29,197 nucleotides of DNA, taken from IMG/VR virus record IMGVR_UViG_3300009695_000019, positions 1 to 29,197 of that record; one strand, given 5' to 3'. Numbering within the stretch: position 1 is the first letter of the stretch; every line of letters begins with the position of its first letter. This document shows positions 1 to 5,712 of the stretch, one piece after another. The notes below the pieces were generated by a model. That model worked only from the letters and a program-made list of their open reading frames with translations, did not search any database and was not told where the DNA came from. This stretch comes from a virus. The position numbers were made by a program, and so were the translations under genes.

Positions 1-509
1 CCGAGTTCGGGTCGATGTACGGCGCGGCGGTGATCAACGAATATCTGCGCAGCTATGCGCTCACCGCCGAGCTTGACCCCGCGCAGCTATGCGTTCGCGC
101 GCCCTTCACGTCGAGCACGGCCGCCGCGCTCCGGTTGAGCATGGGGCGCGCCGAGCAAGAGATTATCGAAGCGATCGAGGAAGGGCGGCCGGGGTTCGCT
201 GGTGGTTGGGTATCCTCGATCATGGTCGATCGGCTGCTAGACCAAATCCGCGCGGCCGTGCCGCGCACCAAGCGCCGCGAGATGCTACAGGCGCTCGGCT
301 ATGACTATCACCCCGGCCTCAACGACGGCCGCGTTCACAACCCCGTCGCCCCCGACAATGGCAAGCCGCGCCTCTACGTGCTGCGCGGGCATCTCTCGAC
401 CAACCTCACCGATGTTGCCGCGATCTGCAAAGCGTACACGGTCGCGCAGAACACCGTGACCAACGACGCGGCGGCGCTCAAATTCGGCGCGACCGCCAAC
501 GACAAATGA
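1..509 (+). CDS. C-terminal part of a larger phage protein, possibly a replication primase/helicase
   Basis: The reading frame is open from the first base (first full codon at 3), so this is the end of a gene that begins outside the window; the ATG at 15 is probably internal. The visible part is about 168 residues. Residues after about 100 (counted from that ATG) read LGYDYHP..., DGRVHNPV and GKPRLYVLRGH. From memory this pattern resembles the end of phage primase/helicase-type proteins (DUF5906-like), but no catalytic motif lies in the window, so the assignment is tentative. It ends in a TGA that overlaps the ATG of the next gene (ATGA), which implies translational coupling. A DNA-binding or other replication protein is possible. 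Confidence 0.5.
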   Translation, partial: EFGSMYGAAVINEYLRSYALTAELDPAQLCVRAPFTSSTAAALRLSMGRAEQEIIEAIEEGRPGFAGGWVSSIMVDRLLDQIRAAVPRTKRREMLQALGYDYHPGLNDGRVHNPVAPDNGKPRLYVLRGHLSTNLTDVAAICKAYTVAQNTVTNDAAALKFGATANDK

Positions 510-910
510 TCACCACCGACGGCATCGGCAACCGATCGTCATGCGATTGTTGCGGTTCGCCAGCTCGCGAGTTCATTCGCGGCCGTTGGGCGCGCTGCGC
601 GGCGCACGCCGATCGGAACCCGTGCGCGGTTGAAGGGTGCCGCCGAACGACCACCACCACCGGCAAGAGCCGGGAGCTGCGCAACGATCTATGGTTGTGC
701 GGCGAGCATTGGCGCATGGCGTGCCCGCCGCGATCGGCGCGCCGCCTGGTCTATCTGCGCTTTTTCCGCGTCGCGAAGCGCCACGGTTGGGATGACGCCT
801 TGAACCGCCGCTTTTGGCGTTGCTGGTTTTCTCTCGTCGCGCGAGCACGGCGCGGCGGCGCGGGCGATATCGACATGACCGAGATTAACCGGCTGTTCGG
901 TTGGAAATGA
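506..910 (+). CDS. Small Cys/His-rich (zinc-finger-like) protein
   Basis: A 134-residue basic protein starting at the ATGA overlap with the upstream gene. The N-terminal half has two Cys/His clusters: CDCC near residue 13 with CAAH near 31, then CAVEGC near 40 with LCGEHW near 65. Their spacing suits two zinc sites. The C-terminal half is Arg- and Trp-rich, which would suit nucleic-acid binding. No catalytic signature is visible. Similar small Zn proteins are common in phage early regions, but this one was not recognised as a named family. Role unknown; nucleic-acid binding is an inference from charge and Cys/His pairs. Confidence 0.65.
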   Translation: MITTDGIGNRSSCDCCGSPAREFIRGRWARCAAHADRNPCAVEGCRRTTTTTGKSRELRNDLWLCGEHWRMACPPRSARRLVYLRFFRVAKRHGWDDALNRRFWRCWFSLVARARRGGAGDIDMTEINRLFGWK

Positions 911-1377
911 GCGACTACGCGATATCCCCTATAACGGGTCGCCAAGGGCGGGCTTGGGTTGCCGCGGTGCATCGCCATCTCCCGAAAATTCAAGGTGCGC
1001 TATTCGCCGTGGCAGTCGATTACCGGGGCACCACCGTCGGCGTCGCGCTCGCGGGCAGTCCCCCGCCAGCGTGGGAAGGCAAGCCGATATTCGTCATCAC
1101 CCGTGTCGCCGTGCTCCCCGATCTGCCCCGCGTCGATGGTCACGCGGCTCCGGCGTGTTCGATGCTGTACGGGGCGATTTGTCGAGCGGGCGCGGCGCTC
1201 GGTTACCGCGAAGCCTGGACGTACACATTGCCCGGCGAGGATGGCCGTTCGATCCGCGCGGCCGGGTTCACCTTCGCCGGCGAGACGCGCGGGGGACAGC
1301 TTGACCGCCCCGGCCGGCCTCGATCGCCAGTGATATGCGACGAACCCAAGGGGCGGTGGTTTCGATTATTAGGTTGA
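907..1377 (+). CDS. XF1762 family protein (GNAT-like fold)
   Basis: A 156-residue protein. A TTG at 901 is in frame, but the ATG at 907 overlaps the upstream TGA as ATGA and is the better start. Features match the phage/prophage XF1762 family as remembered: an early segment with HRHLPK, a strand AVAVDYRGTTVGVALAG, then VITRVAV, then CSMLYGAICRAGAALGYREAWTY, and a late AAGFTFAGE followed by a Gly/Arg-rich tail. This layout resembles a shortened acetyltransferase fold with its acyl-CoA strand, but no activity is established here. The stop codon (1375-1377) lies inside a dyad/promoter-like site for the next genes, so the early block ends here. Confidence 0.65.
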   Translation: MSDYAISPITGRQGRAWVAAVHRHLPKIQGALFAVAVDYRGTTVGVALAGSPPPAWEGKPIFVITRVAVLPDLPRVDGHAAPACSMLYGAICRAGAALGYREAWTYTLPGEDGRSIRAAGFTFAGETRGGQLDRPGRPRSPVICDEPKGRWFRLLG

Positions 1378-1403
1378 CCGTGGCGTCAACGGTTTGGTAA
1401 GAC
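1373..1403 (+). promoter_or_regulatory. Promoter-like site with embedded dyad (copy 1 of 3)
   Basis: GTTGAC at 1373-1378 and GTCAAC at 1385-1390 form a perfect inverted repeat with a 6-base centre. TTGACC (1374-1379) can serve as a -35 box, with GTAAGA/TAAGAC at 1397-1403 in the -10 position (17-18 base spacing). The same dyad recurs at 5001-5018 and, reversed, at 24372-24389. The stretch GTCAACGGTTTG is identical to the third copy. It sits about 55 bases before the ATG at 1444, which has a GAGGA ribosome site. The promoter role is inferred. Confidence 0.55.
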
Positions 1404-1443
1404 TTCGGGCGTAGGACGGTTTCAGCAACCGAGGAACGCCCCG

Positions 1444-1656
1444 ATGATGACCGCGACGATAATCCACGAAACCCGTATGGCGTCGGTACGCTGCGCAGCT
1501 CCGGTGCCCGTTGAGGTCCATTGCGTGAGCGTGCTCGACGGCCGCCAGCCCCGCCCGTGGGAATTTTCCATCAACCCGCGCGTCAACACCCCGCTTCGGC
1601 GCGCGATCGTTTGCGCCCATGCCATCGCCTATGTCCAATCGAAGGTGGCAGCGTGA
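1444..1656 (+). CDS. Small hypothetical protein, first gene of an overlapping nine-gene run
   Basis: A 70-residue protein with two tandem Met codons at the start, preceded by GAGGA about 10 bases upstream. It follows the promoter-like dyad at 1373 and is therefore likely the first gene of a transcript running to 3753. The sequence has a central FSINPRVN stretch and a helical C-terminus (RAIVCAHAIAYVQSK). No signal peptide, zinc motif or catalytic motif is seen and the family was not recognised. Its TGA overlaps the GTG of the next gene. Confidence 0.6.
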   Translation: MMTATIIHETRMASVRCAAPVPVEVHCVSVLDGRQPRPWEFSINPRVNTPLRRAIVCAHAIAYVQSKVAA

Positions 1657-1868
1657 CTATCACCGAAATCGCGTTGATGTTGGTCATCTCTATCCTCGCT
1701 CCCGGCGTGCTCGGCGCATATGCGTTCGGTTGGTGGTGGCGCGGCCGATTTGAACGCCAGCTTGAGCAAGAGCGATTAGAGCGCGCGATGACGATGCGCG
1801 ACGGGTGGCGGGAAGCGCACCCCGACGTTTTCGAGCTATGGAAAAGCGAAAATTACAGGAAGGATTGA
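1653..1868 (+). CDS. Small single-span membrane protein
   Basis: A 71-residue protein. The GTG at 1653 overlaps the stop of the previous gene (GTGA). The longer open frame from 1521 lies over the upstream gene and has no support. Residues 5-27 (IALMLVISILAPGVLGAYAFGW) are hydrophobic and likely one membrane span. They are followed by WWRGRFERQLEQERLERAM, a charged amphipathic helix, and a C-terminus ending ENYRKD. One span plus a short charged cytoplasmic tail is common among phage accessory membrane proteins (exclusion or lysis accessory), but nothing here fixes a role. Confidence 0.6.
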   Translation: MTITEIALMLVISILAPGVLGAYAFGWWWRGRFERQLEQERLERAMTMRDGWREAHPDVFELWKSENYRKD

Positions 1869-1869
1869 G

Positions 1870-2223
1870 ATGAACGAACTCGATAAATTACCGCATTTGC
1901 CCGTTGAGGCTATGGGGCCGTGCATCGCGTGCGGGCGACAATTGCTCGCGACGGAACTCCCGATATTTTTCCGTATCAGCGCCAAGCAATGCGGCATCGA
2001 CGGCTCGGCGGTGCGTCAGCATGTCGGGCTTGCTATGAGCATGGGCGGCGGGGCGGATGGCTTGGCGCTCGCGGGCATCTTGGGGCCGCGCGTCGAGCCG
2101 GTAATCGTGATGGACGAAATCACCGCGTTCAATGTCTGTCACGGCTGCGCGACGGATGGCGTCGGGTTGCTCGACGTGATCGGCCGCCAGTGGGAAGGCG
2201 ACAAAGCGAGGGAACGACCATGA
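1870..2223 (+). CDS. Small Zn-knuckle protein with CIACG motif
   Basis: A 117-residue protein starting one base after the upstream stop, with a strong AGGAAGGA site just before it. Cys pairs lie at the N-terminal CIACG (about residues 18-21) and at CHGC (about residues 93-96), so one zinc site could be made from the two ends. Between them is a Gly-rich, apolar segment (SMGGGADGLALAGILG). The motif CI[AS]CG recurs in two other proteins of this run (2542 and 3268). Family not recognised. Its stop overlaps the ATG of the next short gene. Confidence 0.6.
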   Translation: MNELDKLPHLPVEAMGPCIACGRQLLATELPIFFRISAKQCGIDGSAVRQHVGLAMSMGGGADGLALAGILGPRVEPVIVMDEITAFNVCHGCATDGVGLLDVIGRQWEGDKARERP

Positions 2224-2327
2224 AAATAAGCTATACGCGCGTCGGCGCTCTACGGGTGCTCACCATCGGCAAGCGATCGTGGTTGCTTGTCGGGTGGCGG
2301 ATTTATCGCGGGAGGGCCGTTCGATGA
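2220..2327 (+). CDS. Very small basic protein (35 aa)
   Basis: A 35-residue frame from the ATG at 2220 (ATGA overlap with the gene before) to a TGA that itself overlaps the ATG of the next gene. It fills the space between its neighbours exactly, which is the main evidence that it is translated. It is rich in Arg, Lys, Trp and Leu (KRSWLLVGWRIYRGR), so it may be a short amphipathic or membrane-active peptide. Alternatively it only serves to couple translation of its neighbours. Function unknown. Confidence 0.5.
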   Translation: MKISYTRVGALRVLTIGKRSWLLVGWRIYRGRAVR

Positions 2328-2545
2328 CCATCGGAACGCATCTCGCCAGCCTCAACCTCTTTCGGGAGAGCGACGGCACGGTGGAAATTACCGTTGCGGG
2401 TCATAGCCCCGCGTTGATGACCGAGCACGCCCGCAACCTTGATCGCGTCGAGCGCCCGGTTGAATATATCGAGCGGCTGATTATCGAGGCCGCCGACCGG
2501 ATACGATCGCGCCGCACTCGCAACGGATTGGGGGACGACATATGA
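2324..2545 (+). CDS. Small hypothetical protein (73 aa)
   Basis: The ATG at 2324 overlaps the stop of the 35-residue frame (ATGA); an in-frame upstream start at 2279 is disfavoured because it would overlap more. The protein begins with a short beta-like region (TVEITVAG), then two helices (LMTEHARNLDRV and ERLIIEAADRIRSRR) ending in a basic stretch. No Cys, signal peptide or known motif is present. It is embedded in the overlapping run, suggesting co-translation with its neighbours. Family not recognised. Confidence 0.55.
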   Translation: MTIGTHLASLNLFRESDGTVEITVAGHSPALMTEHARNLDRVERPVEYIERLIIEAADRIRSRRTRNGLGDDI

Positions 2546-2955
2546 AGCCGATCAGCCTCACGATGGCGAGGATGCTAGACGACGTAGAACGGGGTTGGGG
2601 TGACGGCACGCGGCCGTTTCAGATCAGCAACACGAACTCGACGGCGGGGGCGCTAGAGGCGCGCGGGCTGATCGTCATGGCCGATGATCAGTCGCGAGCG
2701 CGCCGCACGCTGTGTTGGGCGTGGTTGCTCACCGCCGCCGGACGAATGGCGCTGCGCGAGCGCAAGATGATCCGGGTCAACCATCGCCCATATCGCAAGC
2801 ACATTTTCTATCCGGCCGTCGTCAACGATGACACGGTGCGCTGCATTTCGTGCGGGCAGATCGATGAACCCGAATATCACGATATGGACGAATGCGTTGC
2901 GGTGCGCCGCGATCTTGCCGAGATGCACGACCCTCAACCGGAGCCGACGATATGA
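2542..2955 (+). CDS. Winged-helix-like protein with C-terminal zinc knuckle
   Basis: A 137-residue protein starting at an ATGA overlap. The first 75 residues resemble a small winged helix: helix ARMLDDVERGW, then STAGALEARGLIVMAD, a charged turn, then WAWLLTAAGRMALRER. The pattern 'ALEARGLI...LTAAGR' is typical of DNA-binding wings in MarR/phage regulators. The C-terminal part holds VRCISCGQ and a later DECVAVRR, giving a possible zinc site. It is the only candidate DNA-binding regulator in the accessory run and could act on the dyad sites, but that is inference. Other Zn-binding roles are possible. Confidence 0.55.
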   Translation: MKPISLTMARMLDDVERGWGDGTRPFQISNTNSTAGALEARGLIVMADDQSRARRTLCWAWLLTAAGRMALRERKMIRVNHRPYRKHIFYPAVVNDDTVRCISCGQIDEPEYHDMDECVAVRRDLAEMHDPQPEPTI

Positions 2956-3263
2956 CCGACACCCCGCCCGCCCTCACCGCGCTCGGCGCGACGATCATCG
3001 AACGGCTCGCGGAAGCCGGGCAGATCACCGACAAGATGCAGGGTCCGGCGATCGGCATCCGGGCGCACGTCATCGGCGACGGCATTCGCATCCTTGGGGC
3101 CGCCCCGACGCCCAAGGGCACGCATACCGCCCAAACGATCGTATCATGGCCGGAGCTGATCGAGGCGACGGCAAACCCTCTCGTCGCGGCCATAGCGGGC
3201 ATTCACGGGCATTTGCTCGCGCCGTTTGGTCACGGGCTTCCTCCCGCCCAGGGCAGCGCGTGA
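2952..3263 (+). CDS. Hypothetical protein (103 aa)
   Basis: The ATG at 2952 overlaps the upstream stop (ATGA). The protein opens with a Pro/Thr-rich stretch and a helix (LGATIIERLAEAGQITDKM). It continues with a beta-like middle (IGIRAHVIGDGIRILGA) and ends with a His/Gly-rich apolar tail (GIHGHLLAPFGHG). No Cys and no recognised motif. Not recognised as a family. Co-translated with its neighbours on the evidence of the overlap. Confidence 0.5.
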   Translation: MTDTPPALTALGATIIERLAEAGQITDKMQGPAIGIRAHVIGDGIRILGAAPTPKGTHTAQTIVSWPELIEATANPLVAAIAGIHGHLLAPFGHGLPPAQGSA

Positions 3264-3267
3264 ACCC

Positions 3268-3546
3268 GTGACCAAACGGCGCGGCCCGTCGCGACCCTCC
3301 CGTGCCGCCTATGCGCGCGGCGCGCGGGCCGTCGCCGCTTATCGGAATGAAATCGCCAGCCTCACCACGCCCGCCGGGTTCGTCCCGCGCGGGCCGGTTG
3401 ACGATTGCGCTCGCACCCGCCGGGAGAGCGACGAGATTGTTTGCATATCGTGCGGCTTGCGTTGGGGCGTCGGCGAGGATCGACCGACTTGCCCGAAATT
3501 ACGCGATGACGAGATAATTTACGACACGCCGACGAGCGATGATTGA
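3268..3546 (+). CDS. Small basic protein with CISCG zinc knuckle
   Basis: A GTG at 3268 is the first sensible start after the upstream stop at 3263, giving 92 residues; an earlier in-frame start at 3226 would overlap the previous gene. The N-terminus is strongly basic (KRRGPSRPSRAAYARGARA). The C-terminus holds IVCISCGLRWG followed by PTCPKLR, giving three close Cys, and ends acidic. The CISCG core is the same as in the protein at 2542. The second half of the gene and the next gene are richer in A+T than the surroundings. Probably nucleic-acid binding, by charge; function unknown. Confidence 0.55.
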   Translation: MTKRRGPSRPSRAAYARGARAVAAYRNEIASLTTPAGFVPRGPVDDCARTRRESDEIVCISCGLRWGVGEDRPTCPKLRDDEIIYDTPTSDD

Positions 3547-3753
3547 ATGCGCGGCGTCGTCAATAATATGGCCGCTTGGGCGTTTATCGTCATAATTACG
3601 TCGGTTCCGATAATTATCATCGCGGTAATTATCGACCATCCGAACGTCGCTAAATTATGGACGCTTGCGATGGCGATAATTTGGGCGGGCAGCATCACCC
3701 AAAAACCGATCTATGATTTCGAGGGGCGCGAGATAATTTATCGTAATCGATAA
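3547..3753 (+). CDS. Small two-span membrane protein
   Basis: A 68-residue protein whose ATG directly follows the upstream TGA. Two hydrophobic stretches, WAFIVIITSVPIIIIAVII (about 11-29) and LWTLAMAIIWAGSI (about 37-50), suggest two membrane spans. The C-terminal tail is polar (YDFEGREIIYRNR). Its codons favour ATA/ATT and AAT over the GC-ending codons used elsewhere, so it may be recently acquired or share base-composition constraints with the AT-rich region that follows. A holin-like or exclusion role is possible, but no motif decides it. Confidence 0.55.
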   Translation: MRGVVNNMAAWAFIVIITSVPIIIIAVIIDHPNVAKLWTLAMAIIWAGSITQKPIYDFEGREIIYRNR

Positions 3754-3788
3754 TCCACCCCCATGCGGGCCGATTTACCCCGTACAAT

Positions 3789-3963
3789 CCTTAATTTACC
3801 CCGTATATAGGGGTATGGTCAAGTCGCTGTAATCGCTCGCGAACTTCCTTAAAATACCCCGTACCCCGTAGAAACGACCCCTTCGAGACAGGGCGCGCGT
3901 GCGCGCACGCATCGCGTGCACGTAGCAAAGTGGAAATGTACGGGGTATAGGGGTAAATTAAGG
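3789..3963. repeat. 14-base inverted repeat pair with nested dyad
   Basis: CCTTAATTTACCCC at 3789-3802 is repeated exactly on the other strand at 3950-3963. The left arm continues into TACCCC-N7-GGGGTA (3797-3815), itself a small dyad. The arms enclose two tandem TACCCCGTA units and a GC-rich palindrome. Confidence 0.8.
3893..3924. repeat. Alternating purine-pyrimidine GC palindrome
   Basis: Bases 3893-3912 alternate purine and pyrimidine without a break, and 3913-3924 continue after one step. GCGTGCGCGCACGC (3897-3910) is a perfect palindrome, and GCACGC/GCGTGC (3905-3910/3914-3919) form an alternative hairpin. Such tracts can adopt Z-DNA or cruciform structure under supercoiling. Confidence 0.75.
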
Positions 3964-3977
3964 AATATATCTAATAG

Positions 3978-4090
3978 TTTCAATAACTTAACTAATACCC
4001 CATAGTTAAAATCATGGGGGTAAAATGATAATTTATATCGAGCGTTTTCAATGACTTGCAATACCCCGTACTTAAAATCATGGGGGTAAA
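3978..4090 (+). repeat. Two long direct repeats (iteron-like), about 46 bases each
   Basis: Units at 3978-4024 and 4046-4090 share TTTCAAT-ACTT, AATACCCC-TA and an identical 19-base block, TTAAAATCATGGGGGTAAA (4006-4024 and 4072-4090). Each unit contains an internal TACCCC...GGGGTA dyad. The starts are 68 bases apart. Confidence 0.85.
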
Positions 4091-4175
4091 CGGGGGAAAT
4101 TATCGAAATTATCCGAAATCGTGAGCGTGATCAGCACTTGCCGATGCGATCAATTTCCTCGATACGATCAGCGTC

Positions 4176-4916
4176 ATGCCAGCCCTCGAAAACCCGCTAC
4201 ACGAAAAATACTGCCAGCTTGCGGCGGTCGATAGCTATGCGAACGCTTTTCGCGCCACATACGGGCAGGGGCAGCGCACGGTTAAGACGATGAATACCGA
4301 AATCTGGCGGCTCAACGGGCGGGCGGATATTTCGCGGAGAATTACCGAAATTCAGGCCGCCGCCGCTGCGCCGTTGAATGCGACGCGCGAGTGGTTGCTT
4401 GCCTGGTGGTTTGGGCGGATGATGTACGACCCGGCCGAAATTACGGCTTGGGCGATCGACGCTTGCCGTCACTGCCACGGCGATAATTTCGGCTATCAAT
4501 GGACGCTCGCGGAATTCGATCGAGCGTGCGCCGACGCCGAGATGACGAAAGCCCCCTTGCCCGATATCGGCGGCGGCTTCGGTTTCGATCCGCGACGCGG
4601 CCCCAACCCCGACTGCCCGGAGTGCCACGGGCGCGGGCGCGGCCGATCTGACATTGCCGACACGCGCGAGTTGTCTCCCGCCGCCCGCGCCGCTTTCGAG
4701 GGTATCAAGGAAACGCGCAACGGCATCGAAATCAAGATGGCCGATAAGGGACAGGCGGCCGAACAGTTCGCCAAGCTCTCCGGCTTCGATATCGCCCAAG
4801 TGCGCTTGCTCACCGACCCGATACCGAGCGATGCCGAGCTTGATCGTCTATCGCTTGATCCGGTCGCCATAGCCGCCGCGTACAAGCGTTTCGTCAATGG
4901 CGGGGCGATGCACTAG
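4176..4916 (+). CDS. terS: Terminase small subunit
   Basis: A 246-residue protein. TerS binds phage DNA and hands it to the large subunit for packaging. Residues 1-65 carry the N-terminal DNA-binding helices (HEKYCQLAAVDSYANAFRATYG ... TMNTEIWRLNGR). A cysteine insert follows, with CRHCHGD at 97-102 and CPECHGRG at 147-154, framing YQWTLAEF and GGFGFDP; this is characteristic of a known TerS family in myophages and Mu-like prophages. Residues 171-206 (AAFEGIKETRNGIEIKMAD) match the conserved C-terminal region. The start has only a weak ribosome site; no better ATG exists in frame. Unusually, terL is not adjacent: a three-gene cassette lies between. The upstream repeats may include its binding site. 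Confidence 0.88.
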   Translation: MPALENPLHEKYCQLAAVDSYANAFRATYGQGQRTVKTMNTEIWRLNGRADISRRITEIQAAAAAPLNATREWLLAWWFGRMMYDPAEITAWAIDACRHCHGDNFGYQWTLAEFDRACADAEMTKAPLPDIGGGFGFDPRRGPNPDCPECHGRGRGRSDIADTRELSPAARAAFEGIKETRNGIEIKMADKGQAAEQFAKLSGFDIAQVRLLTDPIPSDAELDRLSLDPVAIAAAYKRFVNGGAMH

Positions 4917-4949
4917 GGACGAACCCCACGGCCCCGTGGTGGGCGTCCC
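4916..4949 (+). terminator. Hairpin after terS, possible terminator
   Basis: GGGACG (4916-4921) pairs with CGTCCC (4944-4949), and inside it CCACG (4926-4930) pairs with CGTGG (4935-4939) around a 4-base loop. It begins at the last base of the terS stop codon. No T-run follows, so it may be a weak terminator or an RNA-processing/stability element. Confidence 0.45.
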
Positions 4950-5000
4950 GCGCGGGGCATGTTACATGCGCCGTCGTGTCGCTTTGTGTGAGGGTGAACG

Positions 5001-5031
5001 GTTGACAGCACGGTCAACGGGCCGTTAATAA
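5001..5031 (+). promoter_or_regulatory. Promoter-like site with embedded dyad (copy 2 of 3)
   Basis: GTTGAC (5001-5006) and GTCAAC (5013-5018) form the same 6-6-6 dyad as at 1373. TTGACA (5002-5007) is a consensus -35 box; TTAATA/TAATAA (5025-5031) lies at -10 spacing. The next gene starts at 5063 after AAGGAA. It lies just downstream of the hairpin after terS, as expected for a new transcript start. Confidence 0.6.
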
Positions 5032-5062
5032 CCGGCTTCCTCGCCACCCGTCAAGGAACGCC

Positions 5063-5449
5063 ATGAAACCCGTCATCGCCTATGGCATCATCGGTTCGTA
5101 CTATGCCGACGATTGGGAAATCCTCTCGATCACAAGCGAGAAAGCGGGCCGTCGTGGTCAAGTCTATGGGCGCGACCCGCACAACAACCCGACGCACCAC
5201 AAGCCCGAAGACGTGTCGGGTCGCTTCCCGACGATCGAACTCGCGACGGCCGGCCTTCAAGCTCTCCGGCAAATCCACCGCGATCATGCGCCCGCGATCG
5301 AAGCCGCCCGTACCGAGTACGAACGCCTCTCGCGCAACCGCAACGAAACCATCCGCCAGGCGCTCGCCGAAATCCGCGTGCAGCCGATGCCGCACCACAC
5401 CGATGCAGCTCCGGCCGGTGACCCCGCCCCCGTCAAGGTCGCCGCGTGA
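5063..5449 (+). CDS. Hypothetical protein (128 aa), first gene of the cassette between terS and terL
   Basis: ATG with AAGGAA 5-6 bases upstream. The first 60 residues look beta-rich (VIAYGIIGSYYADDWEILSI ... GQVYGRDPHNNPTHH). Residues 65-105 form a long charged helix (LQALRQIHRDHAPAIEAARTEY..), possibly a coiled coil. The tail is Pro/Ala-rich. No recognised family and no catalytic motif. It is led by promoter-like copy 2, so it may be expressed separately from the packaging genes; its stop overlaps the next start (TGATG). Confidence 0.6.
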   Translation: MKPVIAYGIIGSYYADDWEILSITSEKAGRRGQVYGRDPHNNPTHHKPEDVSGRFPTIELATAGLQALRQIHRDHAPAIEAARTEYERLSRNRNETIRQALAEIRVQPMPHHTDAAPAGDPAPVKVAA

Positions 5450-5712
5450 TGGTCACGCTATCCGCCCTCGCCGATGCGATGAAGCTCGGCAAATTCCCGG
5501 AGTGGTCACCGGCCTTGATCATGCGGCTCGGCGACGAGCTGGCGGAAACTATCGGCGGCCATACGGGTTTGGACGAACAGAAAGCCGCGAGCACCCTCGC
5601 CGAGATGCGAACCGTCATGGTCGATTTCGGTGCGCTCGACGCAAACGATGACGTGACGGGGTTGCCCGATCTGTTGTCGGTGCTGTTGCCGCCGGGCGGT
5701 GACGGGGGATGA
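5449..5712 (+). CDS. Hypothetical protein (87 aa)
   Basis: The ATG at 5449 overlaps the upstream TGA; an in-frame GTG at 5446 would add one residue. The protein is mostly helical: LSALADAMKLGKFPEWSPALIMRLGDELAETIG, then helix EQKAASTLAEMRTVMVDFGAL. It ends in a Leu/Pro/Gly tail. No Cys, signal or known motif. Family not recognised. Probably co-translated with the gene at 5063. Confidence 0.55.
   Translation: MVTLSALADAMKLGKFPEWSPALIMRLGDELAETIGGHTGLDEQKAASTLAEMRTVMVDFGALDANDDVTGLPDLLSVLLPPGGDGG

Larger units (their letters stand above)
3754..4175 (+). other. Repeat-rich, AT-rich intergenic region before terS (candidate pac/cos, origin or control region)
   Basis: The only stretch over 300 bases without a gene. 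TACCCCGTA or close forms occur at 3776-3784, 3797-3805, 3855-3863, 3862-3870, 3996-4004 and 4062-4070, with the reverse form at 3939-3947. It also holds a 14-base inverted repeat (3789-3802 / 3950-3963), two long direct repeats, a GC palindrome and a tandem GAAATTATC (4096-4113). GATCA occurs three times at near-even 19/18-base steps (4129, 4148, 4166). A weak DnaA-box-like TAATCCACC lies at 3751. Terminase small subunits often bind DNA near their own gene, so a packaging site is plausible. An iteron origin or operator array fits equally. Confidence 0.6.

Noticed and set aside
923-940. ATCCCCTATAACGGGT inside the XF1762 gene, like the repeat motif
   Set aside because: Only partly matches TACCCC-TATA units and lies in coding sequence; probably chance.
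3849-4061. 70-aa minus-strand open frame in the repeat region
   Set aside because: It runs across the direct and inverted repeats, has no ribosome site, and its sequence is explained by the repeated AT-rich DNA.
4025-4089. Two tiny overlapping frames (9 and 12 aa) after GGGGGTAAA
   Set aside because: They arise from the direct repeats; the equivalent position in the other repeat lacks a start codon.
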